A DNA stretch of 28,756 nucleotides from Verrucomicrobia bacterium SCGC AAA164-M04 (GCA_000383735.1 KB912179.1:48586-77341); one strand, 5' to 3'; counted from the first letter of the stretch, positions 13,925-23,908 are shown. The notes: a model not told the origin generated them from the letters alone. Numbers and translations are program-made.

Positions 13925-14743
13925 ATGCGCGAGATCAGTGAGACTCCCTTGCTAACTTCAAAGGAAGAAGTCGAATTAGCAGCCCTAATCAAAAAGGGTG
14001 ATCAAGATGCCAGGACGCGAATGATTAAAGCCAACTTGCGTCTCGTCGTGAAAATTGCGCAGGATTATTCAAACTATGGGCTTCCTCTTATGGATTTAAT
14101 TTCGGAGGGCAATATCGGGCTAATGAAGGCTGTCGAGCGCTTTGATCCGGCAAAAGGTGGGAAACTCTCAACTTATGGATCTTGGTGGATCAAGCAGTCG
14201 ATTAAGCGAGCCCTTGCCAACCAAAGCAAGACGATCCGTCTTCCAGTTCACATGGTGGATAAAATTGCAAAATTACGCCGTGTCATGACTCTGCTTGCCG
14301 AATCTTATGGTCGCGAGCCCACCGACGAGGAATTATGCGGGGAAACTGGAATGGCTCCAAGAAAGCTCTCGCTCCTGAAACGGGCAGCACAGCGGCCAAC
14401 TTCTTTGGACTCGCCTGTGGGGGACGAGGAACGCTCAAGTTTCGCGGAAATCATTGGCGATGAGCATGCCGAAAATCCTTTTGAGGTGCTTTCTGACAAA
14501 AATATGCTCAATCAGATCGATTCTCTGCTCGAGGTTCTCGATGAGCGCGAATCAAAGATTATTGAGGCCCGGTATGGTCTTTGTGGTAAAACCGCAAAGA
14601 CATTAGAAGAAGTTGGGTGCGAATTTAAGGTCACCAGGGAGAGGATCCGCCAATTGCAAAATATTGCCCTTGATAAAATGCGGAAAAGCCTGCGTATAAG
14701 AGAGAAGCCAAAGGAGGTTTTTCTCGCGAGAAAGGCTTCTTGA
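13925..14743 (+). CDS. RNA polymerase sigma factor, RpoD/RpoS-like (sigma-70 family)
   Basis: This is a group 1/2 sigma-70 factor, which directs RNA polymerase to promoters. From the ATG at 13925 it has 272 residues; with one C fewer in the upstream tract it would start at 13852 and have about 296. Regions in order: 1.2 (REISETPLLTSKEEVELAALIKKGD), 2.1-2.4 (MIKANLRLVVKIAQDYSNYGLPLMDLISEG, FDPAKGGKLSTYGSWWIKQSIKRALANQ, the -10-recognition helix), 3 (IRLPVHMVDKIAKLRR, REPTDEEL), and 4 (LDERESKIIEARYGL, TLEEVGCEFKVTRERIRQLQNIALDKMR, the -35-recognition helix-turn-helix). Region 1.1 is absent, so it is smaller than a housekeeping RpoD and may be an alternative (RpoS/HrdB-like) group 2 factor. It is monocistronic, with a terminator 43 bp downstream. 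Confidence 0.92.
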   Translation: MREISETPLLTSKEEVELAALIKKGDQDARTRMIKANLRLVVKIAQDYSNYGLPLMDLISEGNIGLMKAVERFDPAKGGKLSTYGSWWIKQSIKRALANQSKTIRLPVHMVDKIAKLRRVMTLLAESYGREPTDEELCGETGMAPRKLSLLKRAAQRPTSLDSPVGDEERSSFAEIIGDEHAENPFEVLSDKNMLNQIDSLLEVLDERESKIIEARYGLCGKTAKTLEEVGCEFKVTRERIRQLQNIALDKMRKSLRIREKPKEVFLARKAS

Positions 14744-14785
14744 GGTTAGATAACACAATCCATTGCGATTGGGATCGTAGGTGTG

Positions 14786-14818
14786 AAGAGCGGCAGGGGT
14801 GACCCTGTCGCTCTTTTT
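14786..14818 (+). terminator. Terminator of the sigma-factor gene
   Basis: A 13-bp stem with one G-T pair (14786-14798 with 14803-14815), a GTGA tetraloop (14799-14802) and a T5 tail (14814-14818). It lies 43 bp after the stop codon. Confidence 0.92.
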
Positions 14819-14847
14819 CTGCAAAAATGAGGGAGCCCTCTTAATTG

Positions 14848-15576
14848 TCAATTCACAGGGCGGAGCGGGTGGATGCTAACTGGAACACCCGGGCTGTAGA
14901 GTTGTGAGATGGGTTCGTCTCCGACTGAGAAGTTTTCCCATTCTAAGGGGGCCTTGCTTTTCTTCCCGACTCGAGCCTTAGTGAATTGATAGGGTGAATG
15001 GTGAACTTGACCACAGTGGATTTTTCCGCCCCGTGATTCTGAAAAGAGGAGGTAGCGCTCGAGGAGGAAAAATTCTAGTGACCCCGGCTTTGCCGTTTGG
15101 AGGTGGCCGGAGCCTTCGTAATCAAATACCGCTTTCTCCTCGCAATCTTTACGCTGACAGCGATAGATCGAGCCTTCGGTCGACATTTGAGCATGCTGAT
15201 AGGGAAGGTGGAAAAATTTACGAGCGACCTCCACCGCGATTGGCTGGTCGCAATCGAGTGAAAAAAACCAGACCCCGGGCTGCCCTCGCTCGTCGTGCAC
15301 ATACGCGCGGACGTTTAATTCGAGAAAATTGGAAAGTCCGGGCATCGTTGGTAGAAAGCGTGGCCGAACCTTTCTCATGAAAAAAGGGACCAGACCGAGG
15401 TAGGTTTTCCCTTTATGTAAATCGACGGAGAGGCGATCGGGAATTCGTTTCGCGATTTCCTGTGCATCGATTTCCCAATGGAGGAAAAGGAGATTGCTCC
15501 AAGTTTGAAACATCAAAGGAGAGCTTGCAGGCTTTTCGCGGACGGCGAGACGGTCCTCTAGGGTCGGAATTCTCAT
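14848..15576 (-). CDS. DUF2071 (YqjF-like) family protein
   Basis: This 242-residue protein belongs to the DUF2071 family of unknown function. Recognised lines are FQTWSNLLFLHWEIDAQEIAKRIPDRLSVDLHKGKTYLGLVPFFM at the start and FLELNVRAYVHDERGQPGVWFFSLDCDQPIAVEVARKFFHLPY in the middle, both collinear with the family. The start is taken at ATG 15576 (MRIPTLEDRL). A longer frame reaches 15954 but lies across the thrS start and has no family similarity. It is divergent from thrS (80 bp between starts) and convergent with the sigma gene. No signal peptide is seen. A hydrophobic-ligand-binding barrel is suspected for the family; nothing here shows the ligand. Confidence 0.85.
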   Translation of the reverse strand: MRIPTLEDRLAVREKPASSPLMFQTWSNLLFLHWEIDAQEIAKRIPDRLSVDLHKGKTYLGLVPFFMRKVRPRFLPTMPGLSNFLELNVRAYVHDERGQPGVWFFSLDCDQPIAVEVARKFFHLPYQHAQMSTEGSIYRCQRKDCEEKAVFDYEGSGHLQTAKPGSLEFFLLERYLLFSESRGGKIHCGQVHHSPYQFTKARVGKKSKAPLEWENFSVGDEPISQLYSPGVPVSIHPLRPVN

Positions 15577-15656
15577 TGGGAGTTCATAGATACTCGCATT
15601 TCCGCTGTGAGCAACGCTTGCATTTCCTCCACTGACCTGCTTTATCTGCGCCCTCC

Positions 15657-17537
15657 ATGGCAGACGACAAAGACCGCAAAACCCTCGAAGAGCGCCACCA
15701 GATGTCGGATCTGGAGCGCCTGCGCCACTCCTGTGCTCACGTGCTGGCGACCGCGGTTTCACGGATTTGGCCGGATGCTCAGTTTGCCGCCGGACCCCCG
15801 GTCGAGGGTGGTTTCTATTATGATGTTGATTTAGAGCATCGGATTTCGCCCGATGATTTTTCGCAGATCGAGGCTGAGATGAAGAAAGTTGTGAAGGAGA
15901 ATTCTTCTTTCGAGCGAATGGTGGTGAGCCGTGACGAAGCAATGTCCTTGGCAAAGGCAGGTCGTTTGGCTGCGGTTAGTGAGCGTGAGGTCGAATCGGT
16001 TTTTAAAGTGGACCTCCTTAATGACATTCCGGAAGACGAAGAAATATCGATCTTTAAGAATGGCGATTTTTGGGATCTTTGCGCCGGTCCTCACGTGGGC
16101 CGGACCGGTAACTGTAAGGCCTTCAAGGTAATGTCAGTCGCCAGTGCGTTTTATAAAGGAGATAAAGATCAGCAATCCCTCCAGAGAATTTATGGGACTT
16201 GTTTCAAGAATCGCACGCTTCTCGACGAGCATCTCGAGCGACTTGAAGAGGCAAAAAAGCGTGATCATCGTCGCTTAGGCAAAGAGATGAACCTTTTTGC
16301 TTTTGATGAATCAGTGGGGCAGGGCCTTCCACTTTGGAAACCAAAAGGCGGAATTATTCGTCGTGAGCTTCAGGACTTTATTACCGAGGAACTCGACAAG
16401 CAGGGATATTTTCAAGTGTTCACGCCGCACATCGGCAAATTAGGTCTTTATCGAACATCGGGACATTTCCCGTATTACGAGGATAGCCAGTTCCCGCCTA
16501 TCGTGGAGCGGGATGCCATGAAAAAGCTTGGGGAAGAAGGGGCGAAGTGTAGTGATTTAGTTAATTTCATCTCGACCGGTGAAATCGAGGGCTTTCTTCT
16601 CAAGCCGATGAATTGTCCTCATCACATCAAGATTTTCGACAGTGAGCATCGTTCCTACCGTGATCTTCCGGTGCGACTCGCAGAGTTTGGAACGGTTTAT
16701 CGGTGGGAGCAATCTGGTGAGCTTGGCGGATTGACTCGTGTTCGTAGCTTTACTCAGGATGACGCGCACCTTTTCTGCACGCCGGAGCAGGTTGGAAAAG
16801 AAATCCAGGGTTGTCTCGGTCTCGTGAAAAAGGTCCTCAACACTCTCGGCATGAGCGATTATGGGGTCAGGCTTTCCCTTCGCGATCCCGATAGCGATAA
16901 ATACGTGGGCGATCCCGAAAATTGGGATAAAGCAGAAGCAGCCCTGCGTGAAGCCGTCCAAACTCTAGGTGTTGATTACACCGAGGAGCCAGGAGAGGCC
17001 GCCTTTTATGGCCCCAAGATCGATTTCGTGGTGAAGGACGTCATCGGCCGGGACTGGCAACTTGGGACGGTGCAGGTCGACTATAATTTGCCCGAGCGCT
17101 TTGATCTCAGCTACGTTGGCTCTGATAACAAGCCACATCGTCCGGTCATGATCCATCGCGCACCTTTTGGCTCGCTTGAACGATTTGTAGGACTTCTAAT
17201 CGAGCACTTTGAGGGTAAGTTTCCGACTTGGCTCGCTCCCGAGCAGGTGAGGATTCTCCCGATTTCCGAAAAATATTCCAAAGAAGCTGATAAGCTAGCA
17301 ATGGAGCTTTCTGAGGCTGGGGCTCGTGTTTCGGTCGACCATGCGGGCGACAAAATTGGCGCCAAGATTCGCCTTGCGCGCATGGATCGAATTCCTTATC
17401 TTGCCGTTCTTGGTGCACGTGAAGTGGAAGAAAACTCCGTGAGTGTGCGCCATCGAGATCAAGGCGATCTCGGCAGTATTTCAACGAATGATTTCGTCAG
17501 TAAGATTTCCCAAGACATCTCCAGTCGATCGCTTTAA
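15657..17537 (+). CDS. thrS: Threonyl-tRNA synthetase without TGS domain
   Basis: This 626-residue cytoplasmic enzyme charges tRNA-Thr. It starts with a short leader and then the editing domain (HSCAH, His24/His28; CAGPH, Cys142/His146), which clears Ser-tRNA-Thr. The N-terminal TGS domain of E. coli ThrRS is missing. The class II catalytic core follows: motif 2 region (TVYRWEQSGELGGLTRVRSFTQDDAH) and motif 3 (HRAPFGSLERFVGLLIEH). The zinc site is Cys320 (MNCPHH), His371 (DDAH) and His500 (MIHRAP). The anticodon-binding domain starts at about 530 (APEQVRILPIS). No Shine-Dalgarno precedes the ATG. It lies upstream of infC in the same direction, an order found in many bacteria. Confidence 0.97.
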   Translation: MADDKDRKTLEERHQMSDLERLRHSCAHVLATAVSRIWPDAQFAAGPPVEGGFYYDVDLEHRISPDDFSQIEAEMKKVVKENSSFERMVVSRDEAMSLAKAGRLAAVSEREVESVFKVDLLNDIPEDEEISIFKNGDFWDLCAGPHVGRTGNCKAFKVMSVASAFYKGDKDQQSLQRIYGTCFKNRTLLDEHLERLEEAKKRDHRRLGKEMNLFAFDESVGQGLPLWKPKGGIIRRELQDFITEELDKQGYFQVFTPHIGKLGLYRTSGHFPYYEDSQFPPIVERDAMKKLGEEGAKCSDLVNFISTGEIEGFLLKPMNCPHHIKIFDSEHRSYRDLPVRLAEFGTVYRWEQSGELGGLTRVRSFTQDDAHLFCTPEQVGKEIQGCLGLVKKVLNTLGMSDYGVRLSLRDPDSDKYVGDPENWDKAEAALREAVQTLGVDYTEEPGEAAFYGPKIDFVVKDVIGRDWQLGTVQVDYNLPERFDLSYVGSDNKPHRPVMIHRAPFGSLERFVGLLIEHFEGKFPTWLAPEQVRILPISEKYSKEADKLAMELSEAGARVSVDHAGDKIGAKIRLARMDRIPYLAVLGAREVEENSVSVRHRDQGDLGSISTNDFVSKISQDISSRSL

Positions 17538-17684
17538 TGGTCGACTGTCATCCATTTGCGTGTCCCACGTATGAGAGATGGTGCTGGCATGTGCCGTTCC
17601 TCGGCTGAATTTAATCCTTTCGGATTCAGGGTGGCTTCGTGTCTGCCTGAGTTCTTCCCCTCATAACCACAACCTGCCAAGACC

Positions 17685-18374
17685 ATAGCTAAGAAGAAAA
17701 AAAAGTTCAAAAGAGCACGCCGGGATATGACCCGAGTGAACGATCGAATTCGTGCTCCTAAGATCCGTGTTGTTTACGGTGAAGATAGTCAACAGCTCGG
17801 TGTCATGACGACTCGTGAAGCGATCGATAAGGCCAAATCAGTGGGACTTGATCTCGTTGAGATTGCTCCCAAAGCCGATCCTCCGGTTTGCCGAATCGTG
17901 GATTATGGAAAATACAAGTATGAACAGTCTAAGCTGAAAAAGACTTCAAAGAGCAAAGGTCCGGTAAAGATGAAGGAAGTGAAATTTCGCGTCCGCACCG
18001 AGGAACATGATTATAATATTAAGTGTGCGCGTGCTGAGAAGTTTCTTGATGAAGGTAACAAGGTTCGTGTGCAGCTTCAATTTCGTGGTCGCGAGAATGC
18101 CCACCGCGATATTGGGTTTGAGGTCATGGAGCGGGTCAAAGACGATCTTGCTGGAATGTCCCACGTTGATATGGAGCCCAAGTTAGCTGGTCGTGCGATC
18201 GGAATGGTTCTCTCACCGATTGCAGCTGAAAAGCGTGAGCGCCGATTCATGCTATCCCACGGGGAGCTTATCCATGAGGACGAGGCCAAGGATCATGAAT
18301 TTGACGACTCGGATGACATTGAAAAAGAAGAAGGTCACGAAAGCGAAGAGAGTCACGAGGACGGAGATGAGTAA
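17685..18374 (+). CDS. infC: Translation initiation factor IF-3, probable ATA start
   Basis: IF-3 binds the 30S subunit and checks start codons. The conserved core runs from RVNDRIRAPKIRVVYGEDSQQLGVMTTREA through GLDLVEIAPKADPPVCRIVDYGKYKYEQSK (N-domain and linker) to VKFRVRTEEHDYNIK and GREN...GFEVMERV (C-domain), then an acidic His/Glu-rich tail of about 35 residues. The first ATG (17727) lies only a few residues before the core. Upstream the frame is open for 14 more codons back to ATA at 17685 and codes for a basic peptide (AKKKKKFKRARRD) typical of the family's N-terminus. There is no ATG, GTG or TTG in that stretch; an in-frame TAA is at 17664. A rare start is a known infC feature (AUU in E. 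coli) that allows autoregulation. rpmI and rplT do not follow. Confidence 0.9.
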   Translation: MAKKKKKFKRARRDMTRVNDRIRAPKIRVVYGEDSQQLGVMTTREAIDKAKSVGLDLVEIAPKADPPVCRIVDYGKYKYEQSKLKKTSKSKGPVKMKEVKFRVRTEEHDYNIKCARAEKFLDEGNKVRVQLQFRGRENAHRDIGFEVMERVKDDLAGMSHVDMEPKLAGRAIGMVLSPIAAEKRERRFMLSHGELIHEDEAKDHEFDDSDDIEKEEGHESEESHEDGDE

Positions 18375-18394
18375 AGTCTTCCGTAAATCCTCCG

Positions 18395-19045
18395 ATGCTT
18401 ATTCTGTTTGATATCGATGGCACTCTAGTGGATGCCGGAGGCGCGGGAGTGGCCGCTCTTCAGGACGCTGCGGTTGAATTTTTTGGCGGAGCAGGTCCGC
18501 CTCTCGATCTCGCCGGTAGTACTGACGGTGCAATTCTTCGTGGATTTTTTGAATACTTCGGGCGTCAATACGACCCGGCAGTTGAAGGTGGGTTTTATCA
18601 ATCCTATCTCTCTCGAATAAGTGAAAATTTGCAAAACCCCAACCATGGAGGTCGCCTTCTGGGGGGCGTGAAAACGCTGTTAGCTTCCTTGAGAAAAGAA
18701 GGTCATTTTTTAGGGCTTCTGACTGGGAATATCGAAAGAGGAGCCATGCTCAAAGTTGCTCATTATGGGATCGCCGATTATTTCCAATTTGGTGCCTATG
18801 GGGATGATCACTGGAACCGGAATAAGCTAGGTCCAATCGCTCTGGAGCGGGCCGAAAAATCGACAGGGATGCGATTCTCGCAGGATAAAATTCTTGTAAT
18901 TGGCGATACTCCTAAGGATGTCGCCTGTGCTCATGCTTTTGGAGTGAAATGTGTCGCGGTTGCAACCGGTAATTTTAGCGAAGAGGAGCTTGTTGCCTGC
19001 GGGGCGGATCGGACTGTTCCTAATCTTGAGGGATTCTCACTTTAG
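18395..19045 (+). CDS. HAD-superfamily phosphatase, phosphoglycolate-phosphatase-like
   Basis: This 216-residue soluble HAD hydrolase has motif I FDIDGTLVDAGG (nucleophile and acid Asp), motif II LLTGN, motif III Lys in RNKLGPIALERA and motif IV VIGDTPKDVACA. The cap between motifs I and II is the alpha-helical C1 type, as in Gph. A broad small-phosphoester specificity is likely; the exact substrate cannot be read from sequence. It starts 20 bp after infC, so it is probably co-transcribed with it, in the position where rpmI-rplT is found in many bacteria. It is convergent with lptB, 57 bp between stops. Confidence 0.88.
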   Translation: MLILFDIDGTLVDAGGAGVAALQDAAVEFFGGAGPPLDLAGSTDGAILRGFFEYFGRQYDPAVEGGFYQSYLSRISENLQNPNHGGRLLGGVKTLLASLRKEGHFLGLLTGNIERGAMLKVAHYGIADYFQFGAYGDDHWNRNKLGPIALERAEKSTGMRFSQDKILVIGDTPKDVACAHAFGVKCVAVATGNFSEEELVACGADRTVPNLEGFSL

Positions 19046-19102
19046 AGTTTCTGGTCACAAGGGATCTCGTCCGGTCACTGGGCACGTGTTTAAGACTCTT
19101 CT

Positions 19103-19843
19103 CTAAAATCGAAAATCAGATCCAAAATAGAGTTTTCGTGCGGTTTCGTTGTTAACCAATTCTTCTGAAGACCCTTCAATCATTACTTTTCCTTCGACTA
19201 GAAGAGATGCGTGATCAACAATGTCTAGTGTTTCACGTACTTGGTGGTCGGTGATTAGAATGGAAAGGCCGTCGGTATCTCTGAGCTCACGAATAATTTT
19301 ATGAATTTCCTGTACTGCAATGGGGTCAATCCCGACGAAAGGTTCATCGAGCAGTAGGAGTTTTGGTTCGGTGCAAAGACAGCGGGCGAGAGAGAGGCGT
19401 CTTTTTTCACCGCCCGACAGGGCCAGTGCCATTGATTTATGTACATGTGTAATCCCGAAGCGCTCAAGTAGGAAATCGGCCCGTTCGTGACGTTGTGTTT
19501 TTGACATCCCTTTGCGGGTCTCAAGGACAGCAAGGAGGTTGTCCTTTACGCTGAGTTTTCGAAAAATTGATTCTTCCTGAGGAAGGTAACCCATCCCGTG
19601 TCGTGCCCGCTTGTGCATGGGTTGGCGGGTAATTTCCTTTGAGAGAAAGGAAACTCGACCTTGGTCGGGGCGAACCAAGCCAGCGACCATATAAAAGGTG
19701 GTGGTTTTTCCCGCTCCATTAGGTCCGAGTAATCCTACGATTTCTCCTTGATTTACACGGAGTCCTACTTCATCGACTACTTTTCTACCACCGTATGATT
19801 TTTGGAGTCCTTGGACTTCAAGGAGTGGGGATTGGGTGCTCAT
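19103..19843 (-). CDS. lptB: LPS export ABC transporter ATPase LptB
   Basis: This 246-residue ATPase powers LPS extraction from the inner membrane (LptB2FG). Walker A is GPNGAGKTT (40-48), the Q-loop is GYLPQE, the signature is LSGGEKRR (142-149), Walker B is LLLLDEPFVGID, and the switch His is in ITDH (197-200). The end GSDFRF matches LptB (GEDFR). Start ATG is at 19843. Directly upstream is a 41-bp piece identical to the end of lptA, then an abrupt join to a lamin-tail gene. The frame stays open from that gene into lptB, but a fused protein is biologically implausible. The identical 5' end at 28702 follows lptA in the expected operon, so this copy is either a duplicate or the real lptB placed here by a chimeric join. 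Confidence 0.9.
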   Translation of the reverse strand: MSTQSPLLEVQGLQKSYGGRKVVDEVGLRVNQGEIVGLLGPNGAGKTTTFYMVAGLVRPDQGRVSFLSKEITRQPMHKRARHGMGYLPQEESIFRKLSVKDNLLAVLETRKGMSKTQRHERADFLLERFGITHVHKSMALALSGGEKRRLSLARCLCTEPKLLLLDEPFVGIDPIAVQEIHKIIRELRDTDGLSILITDHQVRETLDIVDHASLLVEGKVMIEGSSEELVNNETARKLYFGSDFRF

Positions 19844-19883
19844 GTGTTCCTTATTTTTTTTCTGGGGCTTGTGGAGGGAATCC
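19789..19883 (-). repeat. 95-bp perfect inverted repeat, arm 1
   Basis: Reverse complement of 19789-19883 is identical over all 95 bases to 28662-28756, including an A8 run. It covers the last 33 bases of lptA, the 7-bp spacer and the first 55 bases of lptB. At 19884 identity stops: the next base differs and the sequence becomes the lamin-tail gene. Confidence 0.97.
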
Positions 19884-21040
19884 TGGATCGCAAGATTCGG
19901 TCGCTCCGGGTTCTTTGTCACCTTTCGAATCACTGGGCCGAGATCGGCCACTCCTCCCCCATTTTTAATTCCAGGAGATGGAGTTGGCATATAAATCACC
20001 TTACTCGAACCATCACCCCTAACCTGTGCCGTGAGTTCGCAGTCGAAGAGGAAATCGGAACTCGTGAGAGAGCTATTTAAACCGTGCACCGCTAAAATAT
20101 TTTCCCCAGCCACCAAATTCACCATACTCAAATCAATCGTGAAAGACTCCAAAGCGGTAGCCTCGGTGTCGTTATGATTGCCGCTCGCCCGTGCTTCAAA
20201 ATCCCAAATCCCATCATTGGGCTCAAAGGTCGATGCCAGAATCGGGCTCCCATTAATGTAAATCGCAAAGCCGTCATCATAGCGGGCTCCGAATTGGAGG
20301 GAAGTGACCGCTATCGGATCCTCAATCGTAAATGGAACCCTAAGATAAATCGTTGTATTTTGCCGATAAAGGTCATCTTGAATGTCACCACCATTGCCAA
20401 TGAAATCATCGTAAGGGTCGGCGTTTGTCGTTGTTGCATAACCCACGCCCATCTCGGCAGAGCTCCACCCACTGTCATCAAATACCAACTCATGAAATGG
20501 TAACGCTTCCCCAACATCAGAATCTCCATTATCCGGAACCAGATAAATCAACGGGGCATCAGGCCCGACCAGAGTCACTGAATTGGCATCGACCAACCCG
20601 ATTCCAAATGAAATATCAGGATATTGAGATGGGAATAATGGCGCATACTCCGACTCCACCGAAATGCCATCGGGCCTGATCAAGGCCAAGTATTCTCCCG
20701 ATGAACTGAGTTTAAAATCAGTATGCAACTCCTGATCAAAAATTGCCCGGTCTTTTCCCGAAGCAAAGACCACCAACTTTTCTCCGGGTGCGAGGATTAC
20801 CTTCGGGATTACCCATCGTTGTAAATCGTCAGTATTATCAGTAAGCGACCAACCGTCCAAGTCGATCATCCCACCCGATAGGTTTGAAAGCTCAATCCAA
20901 TCAGAATTCTCACCATTCTCATCGGTCAAACCGGAAACATTTGAAGCAAGAAACTCGCTAATGACAACTTCCTGCGCACCCAATAGATTAAAACACAAGC
21001 TGAAGACCAAAAATCCGGGGGAAAAAAATCGGGGTATCAT
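19884..21040 (-). CDS. Secreted lamin-tail-domain protein, 3' end lost at junction
   Basis: About 385 residues remain. A signal peptide (to about residue 22, LLGAQ) precedes a lamin-tail domain (VVISEFLASNVSGLTDENGENSDWIELSN, to about residue 130). Next is a jelly-roll-like segment (about 160-345) with YLRVPFTIEDPIAVTSLQFGARYDDGFAIYINGSPI and ENILAVHGLN, typical of large secreted lamin-tail/CotH-type proteins of Verrucomicrobia and Planctomycetes. The last recognisable residues are PVIRKVTKNPERPNLAIQD, a line that in such proteins normally leads to further Ig-like and CotH domains. Here it runs into the lptA 3' end at 19883. So the gene is truncated, by real rearrangement or by misassembly. 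It starts 77 bp after the stop of the PEP-CTERM-like gene, with a terminator between them. Confidence 0.8.
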
Positions 21041-21049
21041 AACTTAAAG

Positions 21050-21080
21050 AAAAAAGCAGCCCCCAAAAAAGAGAGACTGC
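21050..21080 (-). terminator. Terminator of the PEP-CTERM-like gene
   Basis: On the minus strand the stem GCAGTCTC/GGGGCTGC with two G-T pairs (within 21056-21080) is followed by a T6 run (complement of the A run at 21050-21055). It lies 38 bp after the stop of the 21118-21804 gene and just before the start of the lamin-tail gene. Confidence 0.78.
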
Positions 21081-21117
21081 CTGTGAAAAATAAAGGACCT
21101 AAGAAAGCTTCACCAAA

Positions 21118-21804
21118 CTACTTTCGGCGACGCCCAAGTAAAGCCAGAACCCCTAGCGTCGCAAAAAGTGACGAACTTAATTCTGGGACAACCGAATTTG
21201 CAGTCGCAGTCGACCCACTGAAGCTCAAGATAGAAGGATCTTCAGCAAAGGTTACCCCATTCACAACAATATCAGCACCTTGCTCGGTGAATTCCGCGAG
21301 GGAAGGCAAGGTAAGCTGAGCGCCTGGAGATAAATTAATCGTTGTCTTTTCGGTCTGGCTGTTGATCGGATCTCCTCCTCCACGGAATCTGAGACTACTT
21401 GTCGAATCGACATTGATTTGAAGTCCAATCGCAGCAAACTGGGCATTCATACTTGAGCCTCCGACAATATTTAAAGTCGAAACGACATCGCTGGCATCAT
21501 TGACCCCCGTAAAACCATTGTTGTTAGTAAAAGTGAACGACGTATTACTCATTGTGACAGAGAATCCATCTCCAATCTCAAGATTTGAGAATGAGCCGCT
21601 AGGATCATTAATCGTAGCGCCTGTAATCGTAACTATATCATTAGTCGGAGAGGCCATTGCCCCAGAATCAGATTCAGAAAAATCCCAATTAGCAGCATTG
21701 TAAAAATCATCGGTGTCACCACCCCCACTCCAGACGATCGCAGCTTGCGAAGAAAGACAGGTTGCAAGGACCGCAGCACCCTTAACAATAATTGGAGTTT
21801 TCAT
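21118..21804 (-). CDS. PEP-CTERM-like exported protein
   Basis: This 228-residue secreted protein starts at ATG 21804 (MKTPIIVKGAAVLATCLSSQAA is a clear signal peptide); an upstream ATG at 21864 only adds non-signal residues. The mature part begins WSGGGDTDDFYNAANW, which resembles the start of autotransporter-like beta-helix repeats, and is rich in Ser, Thr, Asn and Gly. The C-terminus is VPELSSSLFATLGVLALLGRRRK: a PEP-like motif, a hydrophobic helix and an Arg cluster. This is the PEP-CTERM sorting tripartite signal, with Leu in the third position of the motif. It would be sorted by an exosortase (none in the window) to the cell envelope or exopolysaccharide. Specific function unknown. Confidence 0.82.
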   Translation of the reverse strand: MKTPIIVKGAAVLATCLSSQAAIVWSGGGDTDDFYNAANWDFSESDSGAMASPTNDIVTITGATINDPSGSFSNLEIGDGFSVTMSNTSFTFTNNNGFTGVNDASDVVSTLNIVGGSSMNAQFAAIGLQINVDSTSSLRFRGGGDPINSQTEKTTINLSPGAQLTLPSLAEFTEQGADIVVNGVTFAEDPSILSFSGSTATANSVVPELSSSLFATLGVLALLGRRRK

Positions 21805-21880
21805 CCGCCATGTCTTACTAGAATTTCTGGAAATGGCAAACCCAAAAGGTGGTTCTTGAATCATTAGCTCCGCTTAAAAT

Positions 21881-21911
21881 AAAAAAAGCCGGACGGTATC
21901 CCGTCCGACTT
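21881..21911 (-). terminator. Terminator downstream of groEL
   Basis: A stem CGGACGG/CCGTCCG (21890-21896 with 21901-21907), extended by outer pairs around one mismatch, with a TATC loop. On the minus strand it is followed by a T7 run (complement of 21881-21887). It lies 38 bp after the groEL stop codon; on the plus strand the T tract is shorter (TTTT). Confidence 0.9.
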
Positions 21912-21945
21912 TTGAATGACTTGCGAGAGGCAAACCGGCAGTGAC

Positions 21946-23592
<1,647 letters not shown>

Positions 23593-23614
23593 TTAGAGTT
23601 TAAGAGTGGGTTGA

Positions 23615-23908
23615 TTAGTCTTCTAGGACACCAAGGATGTCAGACTGGGATAGGATGAGTTGATCTTCCCCGTTTACTTTGACATCGGTGCCTCCGTATT
23701 TAGAGATAAGAACTTTGTCTCCAACACTGACGTCGAATACGATATCCTTTCCATTTTCATCAGTACCTCCGGTACCGAGAGCGGTTACTTCAGCCTCTTG
23801 GGGCTTTTCCTGAGCTGAGTCAGGAAGAACGATCCCTCCAGCTGAGACTGCTTCTGCTTCAAGCCGCTTCACGAGGACGCGGTTTCCGAGTGGTTTAATA
23901 CTAGCCAT
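23615..23908 (-). CDS. groES: Co-chaperonin GroES (10 kDa)
   Basis: This 97-residue protein caps the GroEL ring. The mobile loop EAEAVSAGGIVLPDSAQEKPQEAEV and the terminal strands GDKVLISKYGGTDVKVNGEDQLILSQSDILGVLE are typical. It lies 78 bp downstream of dnaK. That gap holds a short dyad CCTTG-AAA-CAAGG (23949-23961) without a T tract, so it may be an operator or processing hairpin rather than a terminator. groES-groEL may be read from dnaK or from a promoter in the gap. Confidence 0.97.
   Translation of the reverse strand: MASIKPLGNRVLVKRLEAEAVSAGGIVLPDSAQEKPQEAEVTALGTGGTDENGKDIVFDVSVGDKVLISKYGGTDVKVNGEDQLILSQSDILGVLED

Noticed and set aside
14828..14845. Possible terminator for the DUF2071 gene (GAGG/CCTC hairpin)
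   Set aside because: Only about four pairs with a normal loop; weak stem although T5 follows on the minus strand.
15577..15954. N-terminal extension of the DUF2071 frame
   Set aside because: It overlaps the thrS start on the other strand and is Arg/Pro/Ser-rich without family similarity; the conserved part begins at 15576.
17605..17629. Hairpin CTGAAT...ATTCAG before infC as a riboswitch or leader
   Set aside because: It is short, has two competing pairings and no link to a known leader family.
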